Origin: Comamonadaceae bacterium | GTDB lineage: Bacteria; Pseudomonadota; Gammaproteobacteria; Burkholderiales; Burkholderiaceae_C | DNA length: 48,159 bases | Reading direction: 5' to 3' | Assembly: GCA_947448745.1 (NCBI GenBank) | Contig: CANFOQ010000021.1 | Span: 1-48,159, forward strand | Shown: positions 1-8,370 of the stretch, in pieces | Numbering within the stretch: position 1 is the stretch's first letter | Layout: the number at the start of each line of letters is the position of its first letter | The notes under the pieces: model-generated | What the model was told of the DNA's origin: nothing | Databases searched by the model: none | What the model saw: only the letters and a program-made list of their open reading frames with translations | Made by a program: the position numbers and the translations under genes

Positions 1-1
1 C

Positions 2-364
2 AATGCGGCCTGGCCGGGTCGGCGCTTTGCACTCATCACCGGCTTCATGGAAGCGGGCGAATCGCCTGAAGAAGGCATAACTCGCGAGGTGGCGGAAGAA
101 ACCAACTTGAAGGTCACTGCTTTGCGATTGGTGGGGGTCTATGACTTTAAGCGCATGAACCAAGTCATCATTGCTTACCATGCGGTGGCCGAAGGTGACA
201 TTCGCTTGTCCCCAGAGTTGGCCGAGTACAAGTTGTACAACTACCAAGACATCATCTGCTGGCCTGCCGGTACGGGGTATGCCATGGCTGATTGGTTGCG
301 CACACAGGGCATTGAGCCGCGTTTCATGAGTTGGGAAGAGCGCGACGCGCAAAATTTAGAATGA
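2..364 (+). CDS. Nudix hydrolase, 5'-truncated by the window edge
   Basis: The frame is open from base 2 and ends at TGA 362-364, so only the C-terminal ~120 residues are present. A complete Nudix box is visible: G-x5-E-x7-REVAEETNL, reading GFMEAGESPEEG then ITREVAEETNL. This motif binds Mg2+ and hydrolyses a nucleoside diphosphate linked to a moiety X. The tail after the box is about 90 residues, as in small Nudix enzymes such as NADH pyrophosphatase-like or ADP-ribose-type members. The substrate cannot be told from this part. The stop overlaps the next start as ATGA at 361, so the two genes are probably co-transcribed. Confidence 0.85.
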   Translation, partial: NAAWPGRRFALITGFMEAGESPEEGITREVAEETNLKVTALRLVGVYDFKRMNQVIIAYHAVAEGDIRLSPELAEYKLYNYQDIICWPAGTGYAMADWLRTQGIEPRFMSWEERDAQNLE

Positions 365-597
365 CCGCTATGCAGATCGATCAAGAATTAGACACGCGGG
401 GCTTGAACTGCCCCTTGCCCATTTTGAAAGCCAAGAAAGCATTGACCGCCATGCAAAGCGGTCAATTGCTGAAAGTGGTGTCCACGGACAAAGGCTCGTT
501 GCGCGACTTCGCTGCTTTTTCAAAACAAACCGGCAATGAATTGATGTCGCAAGAGACGGTGGGCGAAGACTTTATCCACGTGCTCAAAAGACGTTAA
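361..597 (+). CDS. TusA/SirA-like sulfurtransferase
   Basis: A small protein of 78 residues with the family signature NCPLPILKAKKAL near the N-terminus. The Cys of the CPxP motif is the persulfide carrier in TusA, which relays sulfur from cysteine desulfurase to tRNA 2-thiolation or to other sulfur acceptors. Length and the two-layer alpha/beta pattern fit TusA. The start is taken as ATG 361, which overlaps the Nudix stop; ATG 370 is equally possible, and neither has a clear ribosome-binding site. Whether this is the tRNA-modifying TusA or one of the paralogues common in betaproteobacteria cannot be decided here. Confidence 0.85.
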   Translation: MTAMQIDQELDTRGLNCPLPILKAKKALTAMQSGQLLKVVSTDKGSLRDFAAFSKQTGNELMSQETVGEDFIHVLKRR

Positions 598-629
598 GCG
601 ATCTCAACCCCTCCATTTACGAAAAGATG

Positions 630-700
630 GGCATGGCGGGTCGGATCGACTCGAACGTTGCCGCTTGCGGCGGTGAGAGGCGACCGAGCCCGCCGTGGCC
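630..700. repeat. Structured repeat element, diverged copy (stem-loop) between convergent genes
   Basis: This lies in the 129-bp gap between the TusA-like gene and valS, which converge. GGCGGG (635-640) pairs with CCCGCC (689-694), TCGG (641-644) with CCGA (684-687) and TCG (646-648) with CGA (681-683), with single-base bulges; flanking bases add more pairs. An inner hairpin GCCGC-TT-GCGGC lies at 660-671. Read on the minus strand, the copies at 23704 and 24659 align with this region, so it is a diverged member of that family. It may also act as a transcription barrier for both genes. There is no strong T-run. Confidence 0.6.
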
Positions 701-726
701 AGCTTGTAGCAGAAGCTTGAAAAGTA

Positions 727-3666
727 CTAGCCGAGCCTCTGCAACTGATCAGCCACTTTGAGCAACGTGGCTTCGAAGTCAGCGACCCGCTGACGCTCTT
801 GTGCAATCACTGTTGGCGGCGCTTTGGCCACAAAGGCTTCATTGCTGAGCTTGCCGTGGGCCTTGGCGATTTCGTTTTGCAAACGCGCAATTTCTTTGCC
901 CAAGCGGATTTTCTCGGCGGCGACATCGACTTCGATGAACAAGCACAAACGGGTTTCGCCCACCACTGCCACGGGCGCGGCTTGCGCGGCAGCTTGCCAT
1001 GACGCTTCATCGTCAAAAACTTTTACCTCACTGAGTTTGGCCAGGGCTTGCAGCACGGCTGCATTGCTGCGCATGAACTCGGCGTTGCCCAACACAAACA
1101 TCGGCATGCGGGTGGAAGGGGAGACGTTCATTTCGCCACGCAAATTGCGACAGGCATCCACCAAGGCTTTGAGTTGCTGCACATTGGCGATGGCTTGCGG
1201 GTCTATTTTGTTCAGCTGTGCTTCGGGGTAGCGTGCAATGCTGACCGACTCGCCGGGCATGCCCGCCACGGGTGCCACCTTTTGCCACAGTTCTTCGGTG
1301 ATGAAGGGAATGATGGGGTGCGCTAAACGAAGGATGGCTTCCAAGGTGCGGATGAGGGTACGGCGTGTCGCGCGTTGTTCGGCTGGGCCGCCTGTTTGGA
1401 TTTGCACCTTGGCGATTTCCAAATACCAATCGCAGTACTCGTTCCACACAAATTCATAGAGGGCCGTTGCGACGTTGTCCAGGCGGTATTCCTCAAAGCC
1501 TTTGGCCACATCTGCCTCGACTTGTTGCAACACCGATGAAATCCAACGATCGGCTTGGCTGAAGTGCATGTAGCCATGTGCTTTGCCGCCCGGCGCACAG
1601 TCTGCTTTGGTGTGGTCCATCAGGCCGCAATCTTGACCTTCACAGTTCATCAAAACAAAGCGCGTGGCGTTCCACAATTTGTTGCAAAAATTGCGATAGC
1701 CCTCGCAGCGTTTGCTGTCGAAATTAATGCTGCGTCCCAAACTGGCCAAGGCTGCAAAGGTGAAACGCAAAGCGTCAGCGCCATAGGCCGGAATGCCTTC
1801 AGGAAATTCTTTTTGGGTGTTTTTGCGCACCTGCGGGGCGGTCTCGGGCTTGCGCAAACCTTGGCTGCGTTTGTCCAGCAAAGGTTCCAGTGCAATGCCG
1901 TCAATCAGGTCCACGGGGTCCAGCACATTGCCCTCGGACTTGCTCATCTTCTTGCCTTGGGCATCACGCACCAAACCGTGGATGTAGACATGCTTGAAGG
2001 GTACTTGGCCGGTGAAATGCGTGGTCATCATGATCATGCGGGCGACCCAGAAGAAGATGATGTCGTAGCCGGTAACCAAGACACTGGAGGGCAGGTACAA
2101 GTCGGTGTCTGAGAGTTTGTTGGCAGAAGCGTTGCCGAGCGTCGCACCAGACTTGGCCTGCAATGTACTGAAGGGCACCAATGCACTTGAATACCAAGTA
2201 TCAAGCACGTCTTCATCTCGGCGCAGTGTTTTGCCTGGCGCTTGGGCTTGGGCCTCGGCTTCGTTGTGCGCCACATAAACCTTGCCGTCTTCGTCATACC
2301 AAGCGGGGATTTGATGGCCCCACCAGAGTTGACGGCTGATGCACCAATCCGTGATGTTGTTCATCCACTGGTTGTAGGTGTTCACCCAGTTTTCAGGCAC
2401 GAACTTCACTTCACCTGACTGCACGGCATCAATGGCCTTTTGCGCGATGCTTTTGCCAGTGGCGTCTTGCGGGCTGACCTTGTTCATGGCGACAAACCAT
2501 TGGTCGGTCAGCATGGGTTCAATGATTTGACCTGTACGCGCACAACGCGGAACCATGAGCTTGTGCTTTTTGATTTCAATAAGCAAGCCTTGTGCTTCCA
2601 AGTCGGCCACCACAGCTTTACGGGCCACAAACCGATCCATGCCGCGGTATTTTTCAGGGGCCTGGTCATTGACCGTGACATCTAAATTCAGCACTGAAAT
2701 GATGGGCAGGTGGTGCCGTTGTCCGACGGCGTAGTCGTTCGTATCGTGAGCGGGCGTCACTTTCACCACGCCAGTGCCGAAGGCGCGATCTACATAGTCG
2801 TCAGCAATCACGGGGATGGTGCGGCCGCACAGAGGCAACTCAACTTGTTGACCAATCAAGTGGGCGTAACGCTCATCCTCCGGATGCACCATGACCGCCA
2901 CGTCACCCATCAGCGTTTCAGGGCGCGTGGTGGCCACCACCAAACCTTTCACGGTTTCACCTGCTACTTTTTGTGGACCGTTGCTAAAGGGATAACAGAT
3001 ATGCCAAAGAGAGCCGTCTTCTTCTTCGCTTTCCACTTCCAAATCAGACACTGCACTTTGCAACACCGGGTCCCAACTGACCAAACGCTTGCCTCGGTAA
3101 ATCAAGCCTTGTTGGTAAAGCTTCACGAAGGTGTCGGTCACCACCGGCGTCAACTTCTCATCCATGGTGAAGTATTCGCGCGTCCAGTCCACGCTGTCGC
3201 CCATGCGGCGCATTTGCTGGGTGATGGTGTTACCAGATTGCTCTTTCCATTCCCAGACTTTGCTGATGAAGTTTTTGCGTGCTTGCGCGGGCGTGGGCCC
3301 CATGTCATGGCGGTTGATGCCCTGGGCTTGCAACTGACGCTCCACCACGATTTGCGTGGCGATACCTGCATGGTCGGTGCCGGGAATCCACACGGTGTTG
3401 AAGCCGCGCATCCGGTGGTAGCGCGTCAGGCTGTCCATGATGGTTTGGTTGAACGCATGACCCATGTGCAAAGTGCCGGTCACGTTCGGTGGCGGCAACT
3501 GAATGGCAAACGCTGGTTGATCTGCAAGCGGTTGACCGGTGCCACGAAAACCCGCCTCACCGTAGCCTCGCTTTTCCCACTCAGGGCCCCAATGGGCTTC
3601 CAAAGCGGCTGGTTCAAAGGATTTGGACAGGCTGTCTAAGCCGGGTTGAGCTGAAGTTGTGGACAT
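727..3666 (-). CDS. valS: Valyl-tRNA synthetase
   Basis: 979 residues, close to the ~950 of other bacterial ValRS. The class I signature is present as [13 protein letters not shown] (HIGH motif at residues 67-70) and as KMSKSEGN near residue 574. An editing domain lies between them, followed by an anticodon-binding domain and a C-terminal coiled coil rich in Lys, Glu and Leu (about residues 910-975) that binds tRNA. The enzyme charges tRNA-Val and hydrolyses mischarged Thr-tRNA-Val. The start is ATG 3666 ([10 protein letters not shown]): the upstream extension of the frame runs into the glycine riboswitch and has no protein character. The gene is divergent from the riboswitch-dadA unit. Confidence 0.97.
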   Translation of the reverse strand: MSTTSAQPGLDSLSKSFEPAALEAHWGPEWEKRGYGEAGFRGTGQPLADQPAFAIQLPPPNVTGTLHMGHAFNQTIMDSLTRYHRMRGFNTVWIPGTDHAGIATQIVVERQLQAQGINRHDMGPTPAQARKNFISKVWEWKEQSGNTITQQMRRMGDSVDWTREYFTMDEKLTPVVTDTFVKLYQQGLIYRGKRLVSWDPVLQSAVSDLEVESEEEDGSLWHICYPFSNGPQKVAGETVKGLVVATTRPETLMGDVAVMVHPEDERYAHLIGQQVELPLCGRTIPVIADDYVDRAFGTGVVKVTPAHDTNDYAVGQRHHLPIISVLNLDVTVNDQAPEKYRGMDRFVARKAVVADLEAQGLLIEIKKHKLMVPRCARTGQIIEPMLTDQWFVAMNKVSPQDATGKSIAQKAIDAVQSGEVKFVPENWVNTYNQWMNNITDWCISRQLWWGHQIPAWYDEDGKVYVAHNEAEAQAQAPGKTLRRDEDVLDTWYSSALVPFSTLQAKSGATLGNASANKLSDTDLYLPSSVLVTGYDIIFFWVARMIMMTTHFTGQVPFKHVYIHGLVRDAQGKKMSKSEGNVLDPVDLIDGIALEPLLDKRSQGLRKPETAPQVRKNTQKEFPEGIPAYGADALRFTFAALASLGRSINFDSKRCEGYRNFCNKLWNATRFVLMNCEGQDCGLMDHTKADCAPGGKAHGYMHFSQADRWISSVLQQVEADVAKGFEEYRLDNVATALYEFVWNEYCDWYLEIAKVQIQTGGPAEQRATRRTLIRTLEAILRLAHPIIPFITEELWQKVAPVAGMPGESVSIARYPEAQLNKIDPQAIANVQQLKALVDACRNLRGEMNVSPSTRMPMFVLGNAEFMRSNAAVLQALAKLSEVKVFDDEASWQAAAQAAPVAVVGETRLCLFIEVDVAAEKIRLGKEIARLQNEIAKAHGKLSNEAFVAKAPPTVIAQERQRVADFEATLLKVADQLQRLG

Positions 3667-3738
3667 GCGAGGCAGACGTTGAAAGAAGACGAGAGAAGTA
3701 GGCGCTGTAAGCCCTGATTCTAGGGTTCTGCGTCCAGC

Positions 3739-3744
3739 TATACT
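3739..3744 (+). promoter_or_regulatory. Candidate -10 element for the riboswitch transcript
   Basis: TATACT lies 11 bases before the first riboswitch stem, so a start site near 3751 would place the aptamer at the 5' end of the RNA. No convincing -35 hexamer is visible at the usual spacing, so this is a weak call. Confidence 0.3.
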
Positions 3745-3754
3745 TTTGGCTGAT

Positions 3755-3935
3755 GTCACCGGGAGAGTGTGTCCCATAACACCGCCGAAGGAGCAACCGC
3801 CCCGGAATCTCTCAGGCCCCAGGACCGGTGACAAAGTAGAACTCTGAAGAGTTGCAGAAGATGGTCAATCTGCACACCGAAGGAGCAAGCCATCGCCTTG
3901 GCGCGATGCGTGAATCTCTCAGGTCCAGCACAGAG
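3755..3935 (+). ncRNA. Tandem glycine riboswitch (gcvT motif)
   Basis: Two aptamers lie in series, each with the family core CCGAAGGAGCAA...AATCTCTCAGG. In aptamer 1 the P1 stem GTCACCGG (3755-3762) pairs perfectly with CCGGTGAC (3825-3832), and GGGAGAG follows the 5' strand. A short linker leads to aptamer 2, with P1 CTCTG (3842-3846) and CAGAG (3931-3935) and the second core at about 3878-3922. The tandem arrangement is the classical glycine-binding form. The transcript continues 60 nt to the start of the DadA-like gene at 3996. No obvious T-tract terminator follows, so control may act on translation, with TGAGGA (3984-3989) as the ribosome-binding site. Orientation fits dadA, not valS. Confidence 0.93.
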
Positions 3936-3995
3936 GGGGTGATGCTCAGCAGGGTGCTGTGCGTCTCCCTTCCATGGACTCATTGAGGATTCGTC

Positions 3996-5261
3996 ATGAA
4001 ACACATCGCCGTCATTGGTGGTGGCATCACCGGTGTCACCACAGCTTATGCCTTGGCTCAACAAGGTTTTGCCGTCACGCTTTTGGAACGTCACCGCTAC
4101 GCAGGCATGGAAACCTCGTATGCCAATGGCGGACAACTCTCCGCTTCAAATGCCGAAGTTTGGAACCACTGGTCTACGTTGGTCAAGGGCATGAAGTGGT
4201 TAGCCCGACGCGATGCACCTTTGCTGTTTCACCCCAAAGCCAGTTGGCACCAATGGTCATGGCTCACCGAGTTCGTAGCGCAATTGCCCCACTACGAAGC
4301 CAACACCATTTACACCGCCCAATTGGCCATTGCAGCGCGGGACTACTTGTTTGCTTGGGCGCAACAAGAAAACATCGACTTTGATTTGAAGCGCGAGGGG
4401 ATTTTGCACATCTACCGTGACCCAGCAAGTTACAAGCATGCGGCCAAAGTCAGCACCTTGCTGCAAAAAGGCGGCTTAGAGCGCAGAGCAGTGACACCTG
4501 AAGAAATGCAGCGGATTGAACCGACTTTGCACGGCTCTTTTTATGGCGGCTTTTTCACCGAGAGTGACAGCACCGGTGATATTCACAAATTCACGTATGG
4601 TCTATCTCAGGCACTAGAGCGCTTGGGCGTGCAAACCATTTACGACTGTGACGTGACCAGCGTCAACACCACGGGCGAGCGGGTTCAACTTGTTTATGAA
4701 AAAGAATCCCAATTCTGTTCTCAAACCGCTGACGCCGTGGTGGTTTGTTGTGGCACCAGCAGCCGTGAACTGGCCGTGCAACTGGGCGACCGCGTGAATG
4801 TGTACCCTGTCAAAGGGTATTCCATCACGGTGAATTTGGACGATGCCCAAAGCCAAGCCAGTGCGCCACAGGTGAGCTTGCTGGATGACGCCACCAAATT
4901 GGTCAGCAGTCGTTTGGGTGTGAACCGATTCAGGGTGGCAGGCACCGCCGAGTTCAACGGCTTCAACAAAGACATCCGAGCCGACCGGATTCAACCCTTG
5001 GTCGATTGGGTGGCACAGTGCTTTCCAGGCATCAGCACGCGGCAATTCACGCCCTGGGCTGGGTTGCGCCCGATGATGCCCAACATGCTGCCCAAGGTGG
5101 GTCCGGGCAAGGCACCAAATGTGTTTTACAACACAGGGCATGGGCATTTGGGCTGGACCTTGTCAGCGGCCACGGCGGTGTCGGTGGCCAAGGACGTGGT
5201 GGCCGCCAGAAACGCCCGTGTCAAACACCAGGCAAGCCAAGCGACCACGCAAGTTGCTTGA
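3996..5261 (+). CDS. dadA: FAD-dependent D-amino-acid dehydrogenase (DadA-like)
   Basis: 421 residues. The N-terminus is a Rossmann FAD-binding fold with GGGITG at residues 8-13 and an acidic residue ending the second strand (LLERH). SYANGGQLS, YPVKGYS, the WAGLRPMMPN stretch and the C-terminal NTGHGHLGWT are typical of the DadA small-subunit family, which oxidises D-amino acids to 2-oxo acids and ammonia and passes electrons to the respiratory chain at the inner membrane. The gene sits directly behind a tandem glycine riboswitch, with ribosome-binding site TGAGGA six bases before ATG 3996. That suggests it acts on glycine or is induced with glycine and D-alanine catabolism. The family is clear; the substrate is inferred from context only. 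Confidence 0.9.
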   Translation: MKHIAVIGGGITGVTTAYALAQQGFAVTLLERHRYAGMETSYANGGQLSASNAEVWNHWSTLVKGMKWLARRDAPLLFHPKASWHQWSWLTEFVAQLPHYEANTIYTAQLAIAARDYLFAWAQQENIDFDLKREGILHIYRDPASYKHAAKVSTLLQKGGLERRAVTPEEMQRIEPTLHGSFYGGFFTESDSTGDIHKFTYGLSQALERLGVQTIYDCDVTSVNTTGERVQLVYEKESQFCSQTADAVVVCCGTSSRELAVQLGDRVNVYPVKGYSITVNLDDAQSQASAPQVSLLDDATKLVSSRLGVNRFRVAGTAEFNGFNKDIRADRIQPLVDWVAQCFPGISTRQFTPWAGLRPMMPNMLPKVGPGKAPNVFYNTGHGHLGWTLSAATAVSVAKDVVAARNARVKHQASQATTQVA

Positions 5262-5266
5262 CGCTG

Positions 5267-5923
5267 TCAGGTTTGGGCCGCGATGTCACGCAAGGCCTGC
5301 GCAAACACATGCGCAGGCTGACCACCTGAAATCAGGTGGCGGTCATTGATGATGACAGCTGGCACGGCACTGATGCCTGCATTGGTATAGAAGTGCTCGC
5401 GCTCTTTCACTTCTTGGGCATAGGCATCGCTTTCCAACACCGATTGCGCGGCCGCCCCATCCAGCCCCAAGCTGTTCACCACAGCCAGCAGCACCGCGTG
5501 TGATTCGATGTTTTCACCGCGCCCTTGGTAGGCTTCAAAGAATGCTTTTTTCAAGCGATGCTGTGTGCTGGCGTCAGCTGTGACTTCGGCCCAATACAGC
5601 AAGCGGTGAGCATCAAAGGTGTTGAAGATGCGGCCACGGCCCGTCGGGTGAAAAGCAAAACCCACTTCGGCACCACGGGCCTTGATGTTTTGGTACATCT
5701 GCGCTTGCTGTTCTGCACTTGATCCGTATTTTTGATTCAGGTGTTCAAACAAGTCTTGACCACCTTCAGCCAAGTTTGGGTTGAGTTCAAAGGGTTGGAA
5801 ATGAATATCTGCTTTGACTTCCCCTTGCAATGTGTCCAAGGCTTGTTCCAGGGCACCCAAACCCACGGCACACCAGGGGCAGGCAATGTCAGAGACGAAA
5901 TCAATTTTCAAGGTGGTGGTCAT
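5267..5923 (-). CDS. DsbA/FrnE-family thioredoxin-like oxidoreductase
   Basis: 218 residues of the cytoplasmic FrnE/2-hydroxychromene-2-carboxylate isomerase-like branch of the DsbA family. The redox motif CPWC is at residues 15-18 (SDIACPWCAVG), and the cis-Pro loop is present as ISAVPAVIIN. No signal peptide is seen. FrnE proteins are dithiol oxidoreductases or isomerases linked to oxidative stress. The start is ATG 5923, with GGA seven bases upstream; ATG 5935 lacks such a site. It lies 16 bases behind the FAD monooxygenase stop on the same strand, so the two are probably one operon. The 3' end holds two perfect hairpins (5295-5339) and converges on dadA. Confidence 0.88.
   Translation of the reverse strand: MTTTLKIDFVSDIACPWCAVGLGALEQALDTLQGEVKADIHFQPFELNPNLAEGGQDLFEHLNQKYGSSAEQQAQMYQNIKARGAEVGFAFHPTGRGRIFNTFDAHRLLYWAEVTADASTQHRLKKAFFEAYQGRGENIESHAVLLAVVNSLGLDGAAAQSVLESDAYAQEVKEREHFYTNAGISAVPAVIINDRHLISGGQPAHVFAQALRDIAAQT
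5295..5339. terminator. Two adjacent perfect stem-loops at the dadA/frnE convergence
   Basis: GCCTGCGC (5295-5302) pairs with GCGCAGGC (5311-5318) across an 8-base loop. Three bases on, CCACCTGA (5322-5329) pairs with TCAGGTGG (5332-5339) across a 2-base loop. Both lie inside the last codons of the DsbA-like gene, 34-78 bases after the dadA stop. No T-run follows on either strand. A bidirectional stop or 3'-end stabiliser is plausible; that role is an inference. Confidence 0.45.
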
Positions 5924-5939
5924 GGTGAGATCCATTTGT

Positions 5940-7652
5940 TCAATGCAGGGCCAAAGATTGGGCGATGGCGTTGATGAGTTTGCCGTCAATGTGTTGGCCG
6001 CGGGCCGCCAAATACGCATCGGGGCGCAACAAAGCCCAGCCATGCCCATCCGCACCACAGGCTTTGCGCAACTGTTTGTTTTTGTCCAGCACGTGCTCCC
6101 TGGCATCGCCTCGTGTTTTGTGTACCACTTGCACAATGCGAACAGGGGTACCCATGCTGAGCAAAGCCAGTTTTTGAATGTCGCTGCGCTTCAACGCACC
6201 AAACACCAGCAGCAACATCCTGCCATCGGCCCATTGCAGCAAATCACTCAAACTGCCTGCGTGTCCTTTGGCCAATAGCAAGCCCACGTTTTGCACCATC
6301 CAGCCACCCTCGGGCTTGCAAATATCGGACACCGCATAGCGATTCGCCTCGGCCATGCGGCCAGTGTTGATCAGTGGTCGGGCAAAAGCATGTTGTTTGG
6401 CCAAGCCAATACTGGCATCGCGGAACAAGCGTTCAACACCTTCTGGCGCACGCAAATAACGCGCGGTGCGGTTGGTGACTTGCACATTGCGCTTGGCGGC
6501 TTGCAAACGTTCTTGGCCATAGCTGTTGAGCAGCGCTGGGGGTGCCTGACCACGCATGACAGCCGCTAATTTCCAAGCCAGGTTGTCGGCGTCGGCAATG
6601 CCGGTGTTGCCACCACGTGCTCCAAATGGGCTCACCACTTTGGCTGTGTCGCCAATGAAAAAAACCCGCTGGTGTTGCAATTGATGCAGGCATTGGGATT
6701 TGTAGGCATAGGGACCCACCCACACAATGTCGCATTTCACGCCCTTGCCAAATTGTTTGGCCAAGCGCTCGCGCACCACGTCTTCGCGGCTCACATACGC
6801 CGGGTCCGCGTCGGGGGGCATTTGGTAATCAATGCGCCAAACATCGTCGCCCATCAGGTGCTGCCAAACAGCGCGGTTGTCGTTGAACGGCGCTTCAATC
6901 CAGGTGTGGCGTTCGGGCGGCGGCGTGTCTTTGAAACGCACATCGGCAATGCACCAACGGTCGTCGCCGCGTTTGCTGTCCATCGTCACATTGCACCAAG
7001 CATGGAAGGGTGTGTGCGAGCCTGTAGCGTCAATCACATGCGAGGCTTCGATGGTGTAACTGCCTTTCGGGGTGTTCACCACCAACGACGCACACCGTTT
7101 ATCTTGCTTGAACTTCACCACTTTGGAAGACCAGCGCAGGTCAATGTGGGCGCCTGCTTGGTTCAAGGCTTGAATGCGTTCTACCAAGTAAAGCTCGATG
7201 TAGAACTGCTGGATATTGATGAAGGGTGGTTGTTGGCTGACCGAGAACTGCGCACGGTCACGCAAGTCAAATGAAAAGACTTCATCATGACCCGCAAAGG
7301 TGCGGCCCACATGCCAAGCCACACCTTTGGCTGCCACCTGTTGGTAGATGCCCAAGCGTTCAAAGATTTCGAGTGATTGTTGGGTGTAACAAATGCCCCG
7401 AGATGAGGCGCCTTTGACGCCCACCGAGTTGTCTTCATCCAGCACAACCGCTGCAATGCCTAAGTGCGCCAACTTGCATGCCAGCGTGAGGCCACTCAAA
7501 CCCGCCCCCACAATGACGATGGGGTGGTGTTTGACGCTACGGGTGCGCAATTCATCGGGCACCACAAAAGGGTATTGCGGCAAGGTGTAGCTGCTGGTGG
7601 AGGCCGATTGCGCTTGATGCACAGGCTTGGCGCGGGTGGTGGTTTTGCTCAT
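5940..7652 (-). CDS. FAD-dependent aromatic-ring monooxygenase (PheA/TfdB/MhpA family)
   Basis: 570 residues. Three family motifs are visible: the FAD Rossmann GxGxxG (VGAGLSG, residues 48-54), the DG-type motif (DATGSH, about 208-213) and the GD motif with the ribityl-binding loop (FFIGDTAKVVSPFGARGGNTGIAD, starting near 331; GD at 334-335). A C-terminal thioredoxin-like tail follows, as in phenol hydroxylase. These enzymes use NAD(P)H and O2 to hydroxylate aromatic substrates. No ring-cleavage genes are nearby, so the substrate is unknown. The start is ATG 7652. The gene is followed at 16 bases by the FrnE-like gene and is divergent from rubrerythrin across 185 bp. Confidence 0.88.
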   Translation of the reverse strand: MSKTTTRAKPVHQAQSASTSSYTLPQYPFVVPDELRTRSVKHHPIVIVGAGLSGLTLACKLAHLGIAAVVLDEDNSVGVKGASSRGICYTQQSLEIFERLGIYQQVAAKGVAWHVGRTFAGHDEVFSFDLRDRAQFSVSQQPPFINIQQFYIELYLVERIQALNQAGAHIDLRWSSKVVKFKQDKRCASLVVNTPKGSYTIEASHVIDATGSHTPFHAWCNVTMDSKRGDDRWCIADVRFKDTPPPERHTWIEAPFNDNRAVWQHLMGDDVWRIDYQMPPDADPAYVSREDVVRERLAKQFGKGVKCDIVWVGPYAYKSQCLHQLQHQRVFFIGDTAKVVSPFGARGGNTGIADADNLAWKLAAVMRGQAPPALLNSYGQERLQAAKRNVQVTNRTARYLRAPEGVERLFRDASIGLAKQHAFARPLINTGRMAEANRYAVSDICKPEGGWMVQNVGLLLAKGHAGSLSDLLQWADGRMLLLVFGALKRSDIQKLALLSMGTPVRIVQVVHKTRGDAREHVLDKNKQLRKACGADGHGWALLRPDAYLAARGQHIDGKLINAIAQSLALH

Positions 7653-7786
7653 GTCGGTTCAGTTTACTGGCCAACCATCCGTCATAGTGCCAAGGAGAAA
7701 TACCTACCGTTGCAATAGAAATCATTAATAAAGAAGATTGAGACGCTCGATTGGACGCTTGTTTCAGACAAGGAGTAACCTCCGCC

Positions 7787-7808
7787 TTGACTTTGGCAAT
7801 CAAGTCAA
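7787..7808 (+). promoter_or_regulatory. Inverted repeat in the rubrerythrin leader (possible operator)
   Basis: TTGACTT (7787-7793) and AAGTCAA (7802-7808) form a perfect 7-bp inverted repeat with an 8-base spacer, ending 29 bases before the rubrerythrin ATG. It could bind a dimeric regulator or fold in the RNA. The regulator is not identifiable. The rest of the 185-bp divergent gap holds an AT-rich run near 7713-7740 that may contain the promoters. Confidence 0.35.
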
Positions 7809-7837
7809 AGCTTATTCATCAACCAAGGAGATATTTC

Positions 7838-8260
7838 ATGGCAGCACTCAAAGGCTCCAAGACGGAAGAAAACCTGAAAGCCGCATTTGCAGGCGAATCA
7901 CAGGCGAACCGCCGTTATTTGTATTTCGCAAACAAAGCTGACATTGAAGGCCAAAACGACGTGGCCGCTTTGTTTCGCTCCACCGCTGAAGGCGAAACCG
8001 GTCATGCGCATGGTCACTTGGAATGGTTGGAGCAATGCGGCGACCCCGCGACTGGCTTGCCCATTGGTGCCACCCGTGACAACCTGAAAGCCGCAGTGGC
8101 TGGCGAAACCCACGAGTACACCGACATGTACCCTGGCATGGCCAAAACTGCACGCGAAGAAGGCCACGACGAAATCGCCGATTGGTTTGAAACCTTGGCC
8201 AAGGCTGAGCGTTCACACGCCAACCGTTATGCCAAAGCATTGGCTGAATTGGTCGATTGA
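7838..8260 (+). CDS. Rubrerythrin, diiron domain only
   Basis: 140 residues forming a four-helix ferritin-like bundle with diiron ligands in [31 protein letters not shown] and AERSHANRY. Classical rubrerythrin adds a C-terminal rubredoxin domain with two CxxC pairs; this protein has none, so its electrons must come from a separate partner. Rubrerythrins reduce hydrogen peroxide to water. The start is ATG 7838, with AAGGAG (7825-7830) seven bases upstream; an earlier in-frame start lacks such a site. It is followed by an Fe-S oxidoreductase and a DUF3501 protein. This trio recurs in many proteobacteria and may form a peroxide-reducing or related redox unit. Confidence 0.93.
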   Translation: MAALKGSKTEENLKAAFAGESQANRRYLYFANKADIEGQNDVAALFRSTAEGETGHAHGHLEWLEQCGDPATGLPIGATRDNLKAAVAGETHEYTDMYPGMAKTAREEGHDEIADWFETLAKAERSHANRYAKALAELVD

Positions 8261-8282
8261 TCGTTGTTCAGCATTGAGGGTT

Positions 8283-8307
8283 GGGCGTTGCGCCTGTTGC
8301 AGCGCCC
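8283..8307 (+). terminator. Stem-loop between rubrerythrin and the Fe-S gene
   Basis: GGGCGTTGC (8283-8291) pairs with GCAGCGCCC (8299-8307) over nine pairs with one G-T wobble and a 7-base loop. No T-run follows. It may lower expression of the downstream genes or protect the abundant rubrerythrin message from 3' decay. Confidence 0.4.
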
Positions 8308-8370
8308 CTCTCTGAGTCTTGATAGACGCACAGCCGTTTCCCTTGCATCCCCCCTGAAGGAATAAAAACC

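Noticed and set aside
2710-3639. 309-residue open frame opposite valS
   Set aside because: It lies fully inside valS, has no ribosome-binding site and no recognisable domain.
7787-7805. FNR-type box in the rubrerythrin leader
   Set aside because: TTGAC and ATCAA half-sites are present, but the spacing is seven instead of four bases; I report only the inverted repeat.
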